This document shows positions 37,965 through 51,120 of a stretch of DNA of 64,000 nucleotides, one piece after another (position 1 is the first letter of the stretch; each line of letters opens with the position of its first letter). This stretch comes from Stromatinia cepivora (taxonomy: Eukaryota; Ascomycota; Leotiomycetes; Helotiales; Sclerotiniaceae), in the NCBI GenBank assembly GCA_014898415.1, contig RCTD01000001.1, forward strand, positions 868,001 through 932,000, read 5' to 3'. A program made the translations under genes and the position numbers. Under the pieces are notes generated by a model that was not told the origin of the DNA, did not search any database, and worked only from the letters and a program-made list of their open reading frames with translations.

Positions 37965-38993
37965 CAATTGGTTATATATTTGAAGATGATAAATCTTATA
38001 ATTGAAAAATAATAATTCAAAGATTATAATGAAATAAACAAATATTAAATTATAATAATAAAAGTTAAATAATATAATAATATTATATATAATATTAAAA
38101 TGTAGATTTTTAATCTTCAATATTAAGAGTATAATCTTTTTATATATCTCTTCCGAATTCTTTTATATATCAATACTTTATTCTTATTTATCAATTTAAA
38201 TAAAGATTCATCATTTCAATTATCTTGATTAATAGAATAAAAATTCTTTATTTCGAATAATCCTGATATTCAATTAATTTAGATTTCTTTATTCGAATAT
38301 TTATAAATTCGATAGTTTTATATATACTAATAAATTCATAGAATTCGAATTCATATTCGTATATTGAATAATTAGATTGATTTGATTGATTATATCAATT
38401 TGGTTGATTTAATTGATCAAATTAACTAAATCGACCTAATTAATCAAAATAGCCTAATTGATCTTGTTTATCGTATTGATCTTATTATTAAGAATGAATA
38501 TAATATATATATATATAAATCGATTAGATATATTTGATCAATTAGATTGAATTGACCAAATTGAGCAAATTAATTAAATTGATCAATTTAATCTAATTGG
38601 TCTAATTGATCATATTGATCATATTATTCTTATTATTCGGAATGAGGATATTCTATATATACATGAATATATATATATATATATATATATATAGATCTTT
38701 ATATTGTGAAGTGGTTAATGAGAGTTATTTATTATTCAATAACAACAACAAAAATAAGATATTGATATATAAAAGAATTCAAAAAGAGTATATAGGAAGA
38801 CTATACTCTCAATATTAAAGATTAAGAATCTGAATTCGAATATTATTCAGTATTATTAGTTGTATATAATATAATACCCCTATACAACCTTATATTATTA
38901 TTATAACTTTATAATTGCTTATTCCGTTATAGTCTCCGAGCCACTACTTCCAAATTATAAGGTTTATCATCTTCAAATACGTGACCTCTGTGA
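37965..38993. repeat. Family C copy 2, with facing inverted arms
   Basis: Left arm (from 37,970, heavily AT-shifted) and a right arm (38,765-38,993, ending CTTCAAATACGTGACC, well preserved) are inverted relative to each other. Between them are the TTGATCAATT-rich stretch (38,370-38,630) and an (AT)n tract near 38,665-38,692. This copy is the uninterrupted counterpart of the Copia-A copy A target. No convincing TSD. Confidence 0.75.
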
Positions 38994-39033
38994 CGTACAA
39001 GAGCCGTAGTAGAGCTGAATAAACAGGGTCAAT

Positions 39034-39235
39034 TCCTTAAAATCTACAACTGAAGAATTATAATTCGTAAAGAGCAATTAAATATATATATATAAATACT
39101 TATTTGTAAGTTATGGAGCTATGTATATATATTATTAGAATCATCATTTTATTATATTAAATTGTATAAATTATAATGTATATATATAGATGATTAATTC
39201 ATTAATTAATAAAGGAGATAAAAGATATTATATGA
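39034..39235 (+). repeat. Family D repeat, copy 1
   Basis: About 200 bases shared with 56,770-56,975 (GAATTATAATTCGTAAAGAGC through GAGATAAAAG). Short, non-coding; perhaps an LTR piece. Confidence 0.7.
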
Positions 39236-40000
39236 TTAATTTTTTGTAGTTTACAATTTGTGATATTATCTCTTTCTTCGGAAAAACTTATCTTCGAATG
39301 TTTATTCCTTTATTCTATTATTATTTTATCGGAAATCAGATTTTGTGAAGGTTTATAAGCCCTAAATCAATTAAATTGATTATTTTGGTTGATTTGATCA
39401 ATTTATCGGAAATTGATTAAATTAACTAAATTAATTGATCAAATTGATCAAATTGATTATCAATTGATTAAATCAATATTGATTCATATTTTCGTTGATT
39501 TGAGAAATCTTTGAAAAGAAAAAGTTTCAATAGAAAAGAGAAGGGATTTGAATTATAATATAATAATAATGATTGATTAATATAATCAATTCCGAAATCA
39601 ATCAAATTAATCAATCAAATTAATCAAATCAATCAAATAAATAAAATCGATAGAGGTGATATTATATTTCGTTGTTATTATATTCAAATTTCTCTTTTGT
39701 ATAATTTCTAAAATAATAATAAATATGATTCTTTAAATATATTGTTTTTATATTATCTTAATAATTATAATTTATTTGTTATATAAAGCTTGTATTTTAT
39801 ATATATATAATTAAATTCTTTCGAATTTGTATAGATTTTCGATTCTTTTGCGATTATATATATATATATATATATATACCATTATGAAATTATGATATCT
39901 AATTTATTGAATTGAAGAACACTTCCCTTTCCTTTAGTTTTATAGATAAATTGTTATTTATATGATTATAATTATTCTTTTCATTCTTATAAAGCTTTAT
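39236..40000. other. AT-rich DNA with GATCAATT-type palindromes
   Basis: At 39,360-39,650 many ATTGATCAAATT-like short inverted repeats occur, like those in the middle of family C. No gene. Confidence 0.5.
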
Positions 40001-40716
40001 TTAATCAAATAATTGATTAAGGGGACCGGATTGCATTGGATTGATCAGATGAAAATCATACAAAAGGTGTAAAGACATTTTAAAGTTGGAAATAGAATAT
40101 CAAATGAAATCGGTATTATTATTAAATTATAAAATTCTATATAATAGTATTTTTTATACTTTTTTATTATTAAAATTTTCTTTATTTCTTATTCCGAATT
40201 ATTAATTATATTAATAAACGAAAATAATTCAGATATTTGATTAGAAAAAGGATCGTTATATACTTTGTATAATCGATCTGAAAAGAAAACAAGATGAATT
40301 TTCATTATAATTAGAAATTCGAATCCAAAAGAATTCTTAAAGTAATTAATGATTTTAAATCTTCTTTGAATTGAAAAGTTCTGTTTTTTCGATAATCTTT
40401 AAATAAAATAACTCTTTATATTGAATTATATATAATCTCTAATATTGAAATCGATTTTGTATTAATAAATATTTATAGATTTAGATATTTTAATTTAAAT
40501 ATATAATAAACCTTCTTTTATTTGTACAAAAGTTAATCTATTATATTCTATATATATAAGAGTATTATATATATTTATATCGTTTATTGATTTATTAATA
40601 TCTTTCTTTTATTCTTATATACATTTCGATATATATCTATATAGGGTTTTATAGAATATAAACCCTTTTAAAAAATTATATAAAAGAATAAATTGTATAT
40701 AATCCATTATAAATAG
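40000..40716 (-). pseudogene. Gypsy-2 integrase C-terminus, 3' part
   Basis: Minus strand near 40,210-40,330 reads MKIHLVFFSDRLYKVYNDPF, fitting the MKIHPVFHxDRLRKAxxDPLPGQ motif that ends chromovirus integrases before the chromodomain. Upstream (40,400-40,600) text resembling RLTxVxYxxGDLVYLxTKNI is visible across stops. It is separated from its upstream half (48,979-51,120) by the Copia-A copy B insertion. Confidence 0.65.
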
Positions 40717-41025
40717 TATCACGGGATAGTATGATTACACAGCACTTTCAGGGATCGGGGAATAGATGGTACACGTGATTGGTAGAGTAAAAGAATTGAA
40801 TGACTTGCCCTTGATTATATGAATCAAAAGCTATATATATAGAATAAATAAATAATTATCTAATCGATATACACCTTAATTAGGCTAAATCTTTATTTAT
40901 TAGTATATCAGGATCATTTTATCAATTGATGGATTGGTAAAGGTTAGTAAATCCTTTATTCCAATTAAAAAGTATACACTTTGATCCTTTATAAAATATA
41001 GGGGATTGCAAAACTTTCCATAATA
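40717..41025 (-). repeat. Copia-A copy B, left (3') LTR
   Basis: 309 bases, TATCACGGGATAG...TTCCATAATA; the inner end shows RIP-type changes of CCGTGACA. Confidence 0.92.
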
Positions 41026-41860
41026 TACCCTCCAAATCAGAAGACGATCTAAAACAAATGGAAAGGTATAGAAAATGACAATTCATATAATTCATAAATG
41101 AATATACAAAGCGATTATAGATAGATATTAATTAAGGATTGGTATAATATATAAATCTGAAATGATTCTGGTATTCTTAGAATAGAAAAGAATTTGAATA
41201 TATATAAATCGCAAATTTCTTTTGATCTTCAGCTTGTTACCTATGATATTCTTCAAAATCAAGATTTTGAACAATAAAAAGAAAGTTTTCCATCAGAAGA
41301 ATATAAATGAATAATCGATTCTGTGGTGTAGCAATTGAGAATACATGTAGTTGCTAGGCTACAGTGTGTTGATCGCAATAATGAAGTAAAATGAATGAAT
41401 TTTTAAAGGTATATGGATTCTTTCTTTGTATTTTCGTTTTTGTTTTAATCAAGTTTTTATTGATTATTATTATATCTAAGATTTCGGGGTCTAAGAAAGC
41501 TAAATAAACGAATCTCAGTTGTATTAGACAAATAACGATTAAAAAGAAAACTTTGAAAGAGTCGAATACAAAAGAAGATCCCAATATTTCTTCGAGGGAC
41601 TATCAAATCGAATAAAAAGAATTAATAAGTCCAGTGTAGATAATAAACCAAGATATCGATTTCTGAGAGTATAATTTAACTAAATCTGTTCCTAAAATGA
41701 TATACAATTATTTATTTCAGAAACCGTTTCCTTTTGTCAAAGGAATTATTATTCATTGTAATCAATTATCAATTATAAATTCAGATAGTAATTTAAAGGT
41801 AGGTTTTATTTTTGAATCCTATTGTATAATTGAAAGGTTTTACTAATTCTATATTTGTAA

Positions 41861-42285
41861 TTGTCGAGGCAAAGGTTGTTCGATGAAAAAGAGAAAAGAG
41901 GGAGTATTTCTTCATCTAATAATAACGATCCATTCGATCCTTTAACATTAGATTTTTCGGATAATAAATCAAATAAAGAAAAGAGAGAAAAAAGATTGTC
42001 GAAAATTGCTGGCTTTTTAATTAAAACAAGAAATAAAGAGAATTATAGGGAAAGGAACGATTATCCATATATTCGATATATGAAATCGTTGATCATTAAA
42101 AAATATAATTTTTATAATGAATGTTTTGTTGATTTTTTCAAACCGAATAATCGTTGATATTGGAATTATAATATTTATCTGTATACTCCTTTACCGGTTT
42201 TCCTTTATCCTCTAACAGATTATTATATCGCCATTCATCGACAAAATTCGAAAATAAGTTCTTTATTCACTCCCCTATTTTCATA
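41861..42285 (+). pseudogene. Copia-A accessory antisense ORF 1, copy B
   Basis: Plus-strand frame of about 140 codons, opposite to pol. It reads SSNNNDPFDPLTLDFSD, a Lys/Arg/Glu-rich middle, and after one stop (TGA, 42,155-42,157; CGA in copy A) continues YWNYNIYLYTPLPVFLYPL to a stop near 42,288. It begins right after a stop without an ATG, so an upstream exon or a mutated start is possible. No similarity to a known family is recognised. Confidence 0.55.
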
Positions 42286-42339
42286 ATATACTAATCATTA
42301 ATTGTATAATCCAAATAGGGATACAGAATTGCAATAAAA

Positions 42340-42830
42340 ATGATACTAAAGATCGAAAAGAAAAAAGAAATTGTTTTTTTGTTTTTATATTATTGTTCCT
42401 CTTTTTCTCATTATATTATTTATCGAAATCCTCAAAAAACCAAATGGAAAAAATATATTGTAATTTCGGAGAATGATAATAAAGATAAAAGAGAAAGAAT
42501 GATAAAGAAAAAGAGAAGAAAAGAATAGGTAATATATCCAAAGAAAAAGGAAAGGAGGGATAATTCTTTAACTTCTATAGTACCGATAATATCAATAACT
42601 CTGATTACTTCAATTATTCCTTGTTCCTTGATTATTGCGGATAATCCAAAAACTCTTTTACTTGAACTTCAAATTATTAAGCTTAGAAAAAAGCTTATCC
42701 TTCTTCGAAAACAGGAAAATGAACAATAAAGAAATGATCAACCTTAATTGTTTTTTGTTTCCTGATGAATATAGAATATACAAATTAAAACATATTATAG
42801 AAAAGTATAATAATCTAGAATATTAAATAG
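42340..42830 (+). pseudogene. Copia-A accessory antisense ORF 2, copy B
   Basis: Starts with ATG at 42,340; an N-terminal hydrophobic stretch (IVFLFLYYCSS) is followed by a charged KDKRERMIKKKRRKE region. A TAG at 42,526 stands where copy A has CGG. It then reads a membrane-like segment (SIVPIISITLITSII, 42,575-42,620) and LLLELQIIKLRKKLILL, a leucine-rich helix, to a stop at 42,727. An overlapping frame continues to 42,826. Conserved in layout with copy A. Could be a captured gene or an env-like accessory. Confidence 0.55.
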
Positions 42831-43149
42831 GATTCATTCCATCTATACCAAAAAGAAGAAATACAAGCTTCAGATTGTTGTTACTCAAACTTTATAATCG
42901 TTGTTACCCAAATTTTATGATTCTATTGTTTATATCTTGTAGATTGAGGAGGGATCGAAAATATTCGAACTTTTGTCTTATAAGGTTCTTGGTAAGCTCG
43001 TTAGCAATTATATCGGTAATCGGTAGATAGGTTTTATAAAAGTTTCCTTTTGAATATTCTTGATGTAATCATATATTTTGGATATCGATGTAATGTAGTT
43101 TTATAATAATCCATTTATTTTTATCAATTACCAATTTAATTGTTTATTA

Positions 43150-46100
43150 ATTATTGCAGAAGATCGTTATAAACTTTTTTATTATTAGATCGATCTCTTT
43201 TAAGAAATGTAAGATTGTTATGGTTTCTTTTGATATATGTTCGATTCCGAGAAACTTTGTTTTGGTAGTCGAAGTGGTTATAGTGTTTTGCTTGGATACT
43301 TTTTATACGATTAAATCATCGAAAAGGGATATAATATATTTTTGGGATGATTAACGAATATTTGGATCATTTATAAAAGAAATATTTGAGAAAATAAAAA
43401 GTTGTAGTATTTAATCATTATTATATTAAATTACGAGATACCTTGTATTCCATAGATATTGTAAATAGTGATCGATAGCTTTTATATAATCATTCGATAG
43501 ATTGATCAAATAATGGTTTAATTGCAAAATAGCGAATAACATATCCGCTTTTATAATAATTATAGTATATAATATTGAATCTACTTTCTTTTGATATATT
43601 TTTATAATATATATAAAAGCTTGACCTTGATTTTTCCGAAATATTATTATCGAAAATAATGTATTTGTTATCCCATTTATTGTTTTGAATTTCTTAATAA
43701 TTTTCTCAATGTATATATCATAGATTAATTATAGCTTTTTTTTAAATCGATTACAAAATATATATATACCTAGAAACTATTTAATATTTCCTAGATCTCA
43801 TAATTCATATATAGTTTTAATTCCTTTAATAATCTTTGTGACAGCTGATTCGTTTTTTTTATAATAAATAATTTGAACATCGTTTATAAAGAAAAGAATT
43901 ATAACGATATACTCTGGATTAATATATAAATACAATTTCTTTTTATATTATATTAATTTTAGTTTCTTGAATATCTAAATGAAATTCCTAAACCATATAA
44001 TTAGGGAATCTCATAGATTATATAAAGCTCAATCAATTATAATATTTTTATTTAGGATTTTATATTCATCAGATAGATAGTATATAATTGGAGTACCAAA
44101 AGGATTGTGTAGAATATTAACGAAGGTATTGATTATATTATATTGCTTTATTTCGAAATCGTATTTAGCAATGATTACCATTACGATTCGGAATGATTGG
44201 TTTGTTAATATAACAGTATAAGTAATCTCAATAATACTTTTAATCTAAAGATCTCTTTATACTATTAAATGTGAGTGGTAACGAATGATTAGATTTTGAT
44301 TATCGCATTTATATATAAACACTTATTGAAAGGGGATCGATTTTGTAGATTCCGATCCAGAATCGATTTCATATCAGGTTTTCCTAACCTTAAAATTATT
44401 AATCTCAAGATCATAATCCTATTTGAATCAATATTCTATTTGATGATTTTTTAATTGGTAATAAAACAAGGTAATTTTGGAGCTACAAATATATGAATTC
44501 GAAAAAGTGATATTGTTTGTAATCCATTGATTATAGACTAGATAAAAGGCAATAGTAGTTTTGCTTTAATTCCAATGGTGATTATATTATGAATTATCAC
44601 AAATTGAAAATACTCCTTTATATCATCTATTCCTTATTGATTAGGCCAGAATATAAAATGAAAGTTGTTTAAACAGAGTAATCTCATTGAATCTATCCTT
44701 TGAGATATAACAGTTCCTATATAGGATTCAATATTGGGATTGCTCCCTTGATGATATTGTTATATATATAATTGCCTTGTATATATACTAATTGCTTTAG
44801 AATATGAAAGCCAGATGATTTCCGGAAGAAAGGTGATTCCGAGTAATAATCGTATGATTGAAACTCAGATGGATTGATCTGAACCCTAGATATTTCAATC
44901 CTTATAATACAAACTCTCTTAGACATCTGTTCGAAATCATGAATCCGTGAATTCTCTATAAATCGATCAAATGAATGTGTAGGGTATAATAATCTTTATA
45001 ATAATTGGATTTCCTTTACGAAATATTCTGATTGATCATTTCAATGTATATACTTCCTTTTGGAATGTTGAGGTTGATCGATTGGAGTAGTTTCTAAATC
45101 ACTTTCGTATATACCACAAAGAACTTTGGTGGTACAATTAATAGATTCATATTCCATATTCCTTATATCAATACATTCGGTGAGATCGGGATTTGTATTA
45201 TTGTTATGGATATCTTTTTGAACAATGCCAATATTTTTACCTGTGAGATATGATTGCTTTTCAATGAAAGAATCGGTTTCTCCAATTTCTTTAATGGAAA
45301 GATCAATTGGTATTTGTATATCTTTATTATATATTTTATTCTTATCATTTGAAGGATTAAATGGATTAAATAGTCCTAGATCGATTTCTTTATTCCTATC
45401 ATTATTCCCTAGATCTGTATCTACCCCTGAAACTAGTTCGTTTGTAGATAGTAGATCTAAAGTGCGCTTAATGAATAAATTAAGGATTTTTCGATCTGTG
45501 AAAATAGATAGGTGAATGAAATCCTTATGATTGTTCTTGTTTTGAATGATCGTTCTGTTTATTTCGATATGATTTTGTAGATTAAAGGCTTTAACAAGTT
45601 ATTTAAACTTTTCTGTAGTATAAATATCGATTATTCGATTGATAGAATCTATATAATAAATGAATTCTTTATTAAACGTTATATTTCGAATAATAATAAC
45701 TCTATTGAGCTTGGATATCCATATATAGTAAATCAATATGCCTGGGATATAGCTTATTAAATACTCAATATGTATTCAAGGATTGATTTTGTATTATTTC
45801 CTATTAATTCCAATTTCTTTATTTTTATTCAAAGGGTAAACTCGGTATCTATATTTGTAGATTCTATTTCAATTGGGATGGAGATTGTTAAATATTTTCT
45901 TTACAAGCAGAGGATTATCTTTATAAAGGTAATTACGGAATTATATATCGAATACTTTATTGAGTGATTTGAAGGATTTGGTTTTCAAAGGATTTATATT
46001 ATATAGATAAATAATAGTTTGTATCACTTTCATTTATAATTTATCCAGTAAATCTATTGTGATCTATATTTTTATTTGTTTTGTAATTATTTCTTATTTT

Positions 46101-48660
46101 GTATGTTTTGATCCTTTATTGGGTTTATATATATAAGATAGGGATAACTTGAGTTTGATGTTTTTTTGCTTGATCCATTTCTCAAATAACATTGCTCCTA
46201 TAACTTCAATAATAGATATATCATTATCCTGTTTGATTATTACAATCACTAAACTGTACTTATAGTGAATCCAAATTATAAAGCTTTAGATGATTGTAAA
46301 TATTTCATTGTATATTTTGTGGTAGATAGAATATGAAAAGATTTTATTATAGTATATTTTTTTGATCAATAGAAACTATAATATATTATTATATCCTTTA
46401 TCGAAATTAAAAAGATCTTATTGGATTTTATAAAAGGACTGAAATGGCTGGCGATTATTTGGAGTATGAGAAATGATTTGTTTTATATAAATATGAATAC
46501 AATCGGTATAATTGGAACAAATGATATCTTTTATTTTGATATTTTGTATTACAAATACTAAATATTCAAGAGTTTCCTTTTCCAAATGTCCGAAACGTTT
46601 ATATTATATTTCATTTGTATTTTCTTTTGGAAAAAATGGATTGCGAAAATGATGGAATACTTTGTTTATTTTTCTATTCATTATTGAATATATTATAGAA
46701 AGATTATTTATAGGAATAGATAAAAGAGTATTCGAATAAATAGAAAATGGTTTATATTCTAAGAATATAAGATTTTCAATATAAATGCATTGAGTAATTA
46801 TTATATTATTTATATAATCTTCTTTACGAAAAGTATAATTATATTTTAAAAACTATAGGTCGGCTTTTTTTAATCGAATCTCCGAAACGATATTAATATG
46901 AAAATCAGGGATGAATGTTATGTTATTCAAGATCAGATCATTATTAAGGTAATCTTTTCTTTTGATGATTTTTTTGATAGTACAAATTCTGTGTTCTAGG
47001 ATTTGAAAACTGGAAATATCTATTTCTATAAAATCATTGGGATCGAATAATCGATATCGATGATCATTCAACAAAGATATATTATTTATGATATATATAA
47101 CATTATAATTATCGAGCAAGGTGTTATTAGATAGATGGTGTACTTTTATTATTGTAAAGTATATTCCTGATTGATTGTATCAAATATTCAAAATAGTAAT
47201 GTTGATTGAAGGTCCTAAAGGATCAATGGAATCTTTCATCCATTTCCTTTTGATTCAATTAGGATGAAACTGTTTTTATAAATACGATTTTACTTAATCC
47301 TTAATTGCTTATAACTTGTTTTTATTAAATATTTTTTTGAGCGATGGATTAATCCTTTCGGTGAATGTTAACTTTATGGTTTTGTAATTGTATATAATAT
47401 AATTATAACCAATTCCATTGTTCTATTCAGATTCGGTTTTGTAAAGATATTCCTAGATCTTTTTGATCTCTTGATTGTTTTTAAAATTGATACTTTTTTT
47501 TTTTTTTTAGATTTTTTATTATTTTAAGAAAAGGTAAGTATAGAATATATTTCTTTTTTAGTTTTTAAGGAAATAGAATCCTGGAAGATTAATCCTTCAA
47601 AAACGTTTTCGAATTGTTTGAATGAAAAATTGAGTAATTCAAGTTGATTATTCATTTCGATTTGTGTGATTATAGTATTTGTCCAGATTGGGAGTATTCT
47701 GGTATTAATGGTTTGTAGAAAAGTGTTGATAACGATTTTATTCTGTATTTTAATGATTTTGTATATGAGAGTTTTGGTATAAGCTATAATCCAATCCCTA
47801 TATCATTTAATAGAATCGGTTCTGCTGAACGAGGTTTGTATTAGAACAGATCGATATTCTTATAGTATTGTGAGTTTGGCAGTAATTATTGTAGGTGCGA
47901 GTTTTTTTTTGAATGTATTGATGATCGTTTTGAATGGAAGAGCTGTAGTACTTTGATTAAAAATGAATAGTTTTATAAGGTATATTTGATCAATTGATAA
48001 TTCGATTCATTTATAAATATTACAAAAAGCTTTATGATTCTGTATATATTCTTATTATTGGTATCGATATTTCAATTGGAAAAAGACAAGTTCGAAGGAG
48101 ATTTCTTGGAAGGTGGTTGGGAGTGGAGTAGTAGGTTTATTAGGAATGGATCCTGATATATTATCATTAGAATCTTTTATCTTTGTATTTCCATTAGTAT
48201 TTTCTCTGGATTGGATTGCTATGAGATATTCTGAGAATTTCTTTTGATATTAAGTTTGTTTCTTTTGATTGTATTTGATTTAAAAATCGATAGCGGAAGG
48301 TAAAACAAATGGTTTGATTGAGAGTTAATCGATTTGAGTATAGATAGGTTTATTTGTCAAATCAAAGTTTGGAATGGATATCGTTGATATAGAAACAAAT
48401 GGATCGTTTTTTGGATTGATTGAATCTCAGATTTCTTGAACTTGATATTTATTTTTCAAATATAGATATTATTCTGATTATTGAATATGGATTATAAGAA
48501 GAAGATTGTTTTGATCTTTTGTTATATTGAATAAAGATAATTGAATTGATATGAATATTGAATTATAGATAAGATAGGAATGATATTTTAAAAATGATTT
48601 TTTGAATATTTAGTAATTATTGGATAGAAAGTTATATAGATTTAAGAGCTATTGGGTTTA
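43150..48660 (-). pseudogene. Copia-A gag-pol relic, copy B
   Basis: Same domain order as copy A on the minus strand: RNase H near 43,200-43,560, RT box near 43,875-43,892 (again Asn in place of the first Asp), linker at about 45,160-45,600, GAG-pre-integrase near 46,560-46,640, gag beyond 47,400. Open frames are short. No frame is functional. Confidence 0.8.
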
Positions 48661-48664
48661 TAAT

Positions 48665-48973
48665 TATTATGGGATAGTATAATTATATAGTACTTTCAGG
48701 GATCGGGGAATAGATGGTATATGTGATTGGTAGAGTAAAAGAATTAAATGATTTGTTTTTGATTATATAAATCAAAAACTATATATATAGAATAAATGAA
48801 TGGTTATTTAGTTGATATGCATTTTAATTAGATTAGATTTTTGTTTATTAGTATATTAGGATCACTTTATCAATTGGTGGATTGATAAGGGCTAATAGAT
48901 CCTTCATTCTGATTGGAAAGTATACGCTTTGATCCTTCATAAAATACAGGGGATTGCGGGGCTTTCCGTGACA
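48665..48973 (-). repeat. Copia-A copy B, right (5') LTR
   Basis: 309 bases, TATTATGGGATAG...GCTTTCCGTGACA. Confidence 0.92.
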
Positions 48974-48978
48974 AATAG

Positions 48979-51120
48979 AAATTCCGATTAATTGTTTTGA
49001 TAATAATTAACAAATAACTTCAATTATTATTGAAGATATTGATTATAAATCTCAATTTGATTATCGATTTAAAGATAATAAATAATGAATATTTTGAAAT
49101 CGGTTTTTAGAATTTGATTGAATTTTTTTCAGAATTATAATATAAATTGAAATCTACAATTCGATATTATAATTTTAAAGGGATTATAATATCGATATAT
49201 ATAATAGAGATATAATTATATTTGAGTTTAAATATCAATTGATTTATAATAAAATATAGAGATGGTTTGCTTTATTAATCGATTAATAATGATTAGAATA
49301 TTATTGTATCTATATTTATCTTTATTAAAGTTATAATAATTTATAATAATATATTATCATATTCAAATAAAGATTGGAAATAAATATAATAAATTAAAAG
49401 TACAATTATATAGAATGTAATTATATTTACAGAAATGATAATTGTATATATATCTGATTATAATATTGTTAAAATAATAAAACATAGATTTTGTTTGTAT
49501 TAGAATAAATAATGGAAACGAAGTCGTAAGTTTTATGAATTAAATAAATTCGAAGATTATCGATATTAAGCATTATCAAACGATTATTATAGAACAAAAG
49601 GTTATTTTGGAATGATATATACTTATAATTTTTGATAATTTATATTCTGAATATTAACAAATTATTTATAATTTTATTTGCTTTGATAATATAATTAATT
49701 AAATCGAATCGAAGAATAATTTCATTCAAATCGATACTAGTAATTATTGTTTTGTTTGGATAATACTTTTGTAAGATTTCTTTTATAATTTCGATATCAA
49801 TTTGATTGTTTTTAATAAATTATTGAAAACGATTCTTCTTTTTAATATAATTTTGGAAATCCAATTTATTAGTTCGATAAATTAAAATATCGATAAAGAA
49901 ATTATCTTTTTTAGAACGATATATAATGATGAAATTGTAATCGATTAATATTTCTGTTTAATAAATTTATTAGATGTTGAGGATCTTGATAATATAAAAT
50001 ATTCGAAAGTTTTATGATTAATATAAATCTTAATTTTATATAATAAATCAACGAATTTTATTCTCTAATAATTGAAAGATCAAATGATTGATAGTATTTC
50101 TTTATTATAAACTTTATAATTCAATTCAACAATAATTATAATCTTAAAGAAATAAATTATAAGTAATCAATCTTCGTTATACTATTATAATAATATATTA
50201 ACAATTATTCCATTAGAAGTATCTGTTTCGAATATATAGGGGAATCAATGATTATAATATTACAAAAATAAAACAAAGATGAACTTTTTCTTCAAGATGT
50301 TGAATATATTTTAATATATTTCGTTAAATACGAATTTAATATTTACTTTAATGAATTCATTAAAATATTTCATTATTATATTGTAATCTGTAATAAATCA
50401 TTAATAAAAGTTACAAAAACCGAAAAATGATTGAATTTTTTTCATTATTATTGGAAAGATCCAATTCTCAATTATTTCAATCTTCTTAAAATCTATTTTT
50501 ATTTTAATAAAAATAATAAAGTTTAAATACTTGATATATATAATATTGAATTTGCATTTCTTGAAATCCATTTATAGATCAATAACTTTTAATCATTTGA
50601 AAATTAATATGATATAAATTTAATATTTTTCTTTATTCTCAAAATAGATTAGAATATTATTGAAACATATTATATAGAAAAAATTGAGATAATCAAATAA
50701 AACTTTATTTATATAATACTAATAAATTACAGGATCATTTATTAATCTGAATAATACGATTTTGTATTTATATGATCTATATCGGATTCGAAAAGTAATA
50801 TATTTTTTTTGAAATAGAATTCATTCTTATATAATAGAAAATTTAATAAATATTGAACTTAATAAAAATCTTGATATTAAAAAACCGAAAAAATGTTTTG
50901 TTAATTAAAAGAAAGGGATATCGATTTTTATATATCAAAGAATTCAATAATCCAAAATCTATATAAAACCTTAAATTATTATTAGATTTTCTAATAAATA
51001 GAATAAATAGAATAAAAAAGATTTGATTAGATTTAATAAAATCTTTATTAAAATTATTTATAATATATTTTTTAATAATTTTTAATTGTTTCAAAGATAT
51101 CTTGTAAAACAGATTATATT
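48979..51120 (-). pseudogene. Gypsy-2 RT to integrase relic, 5' part
   Basis: Minus-strand Gypsy pol. Reverse transcriptase in the open frame 50,843-51,094: LRFYIDFGLLNSLIYKNRYP then FLLINKTFFRFFNIKIFIKF, fitting LRxCVDYRxLNxxTxKNRYPLPLI. Downstream at about 50,700-50,790 text like FRIRYRSYKYKIVLFRLIN fits FRTRYGxYEYxVMPFGLTN. Integrase N-terminus around 49,440-49,620 (IDNLRIYLIHKTYDFVS, with YYWPDIYxxI after it). Continues beyond Copia-A copy B at 40,000-40,716. LTRs not identified. Confidence 0.75.

Larger units (their letters stand above)
40717..48973 (-). mobile_element. Copia-A copy B, full length 8,257 bases
   Basis: LTRs 40,717-41,025 and 48,665-48,973 (309 bases each), ends TATCACGG / CCGTGACA, TSD AATAG at 40,712-40,716 and 48,974-48,978. 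It lacks the nested Copia-B of copy A and so gives its empty site. It is inserted in the integrase region of Gypsy-2. Less AT-shifted than copy A. Confidence 0.94.

Noticed and set aside
37965..38993. Family C copy 2 as a TIR transposon with its own TSD
   Set aside because: Arms are inverted, but I found no matching target duplication at its ends or at those of copy 3, so only a repeat is annotated.
39050..40716. tRNA or other RNA gene in short GC-richer pieces (38,985-39,035; 40,020-40,060)
   Set aside because: No cloverleaf, A/B box pair or other conserved pattern seen.
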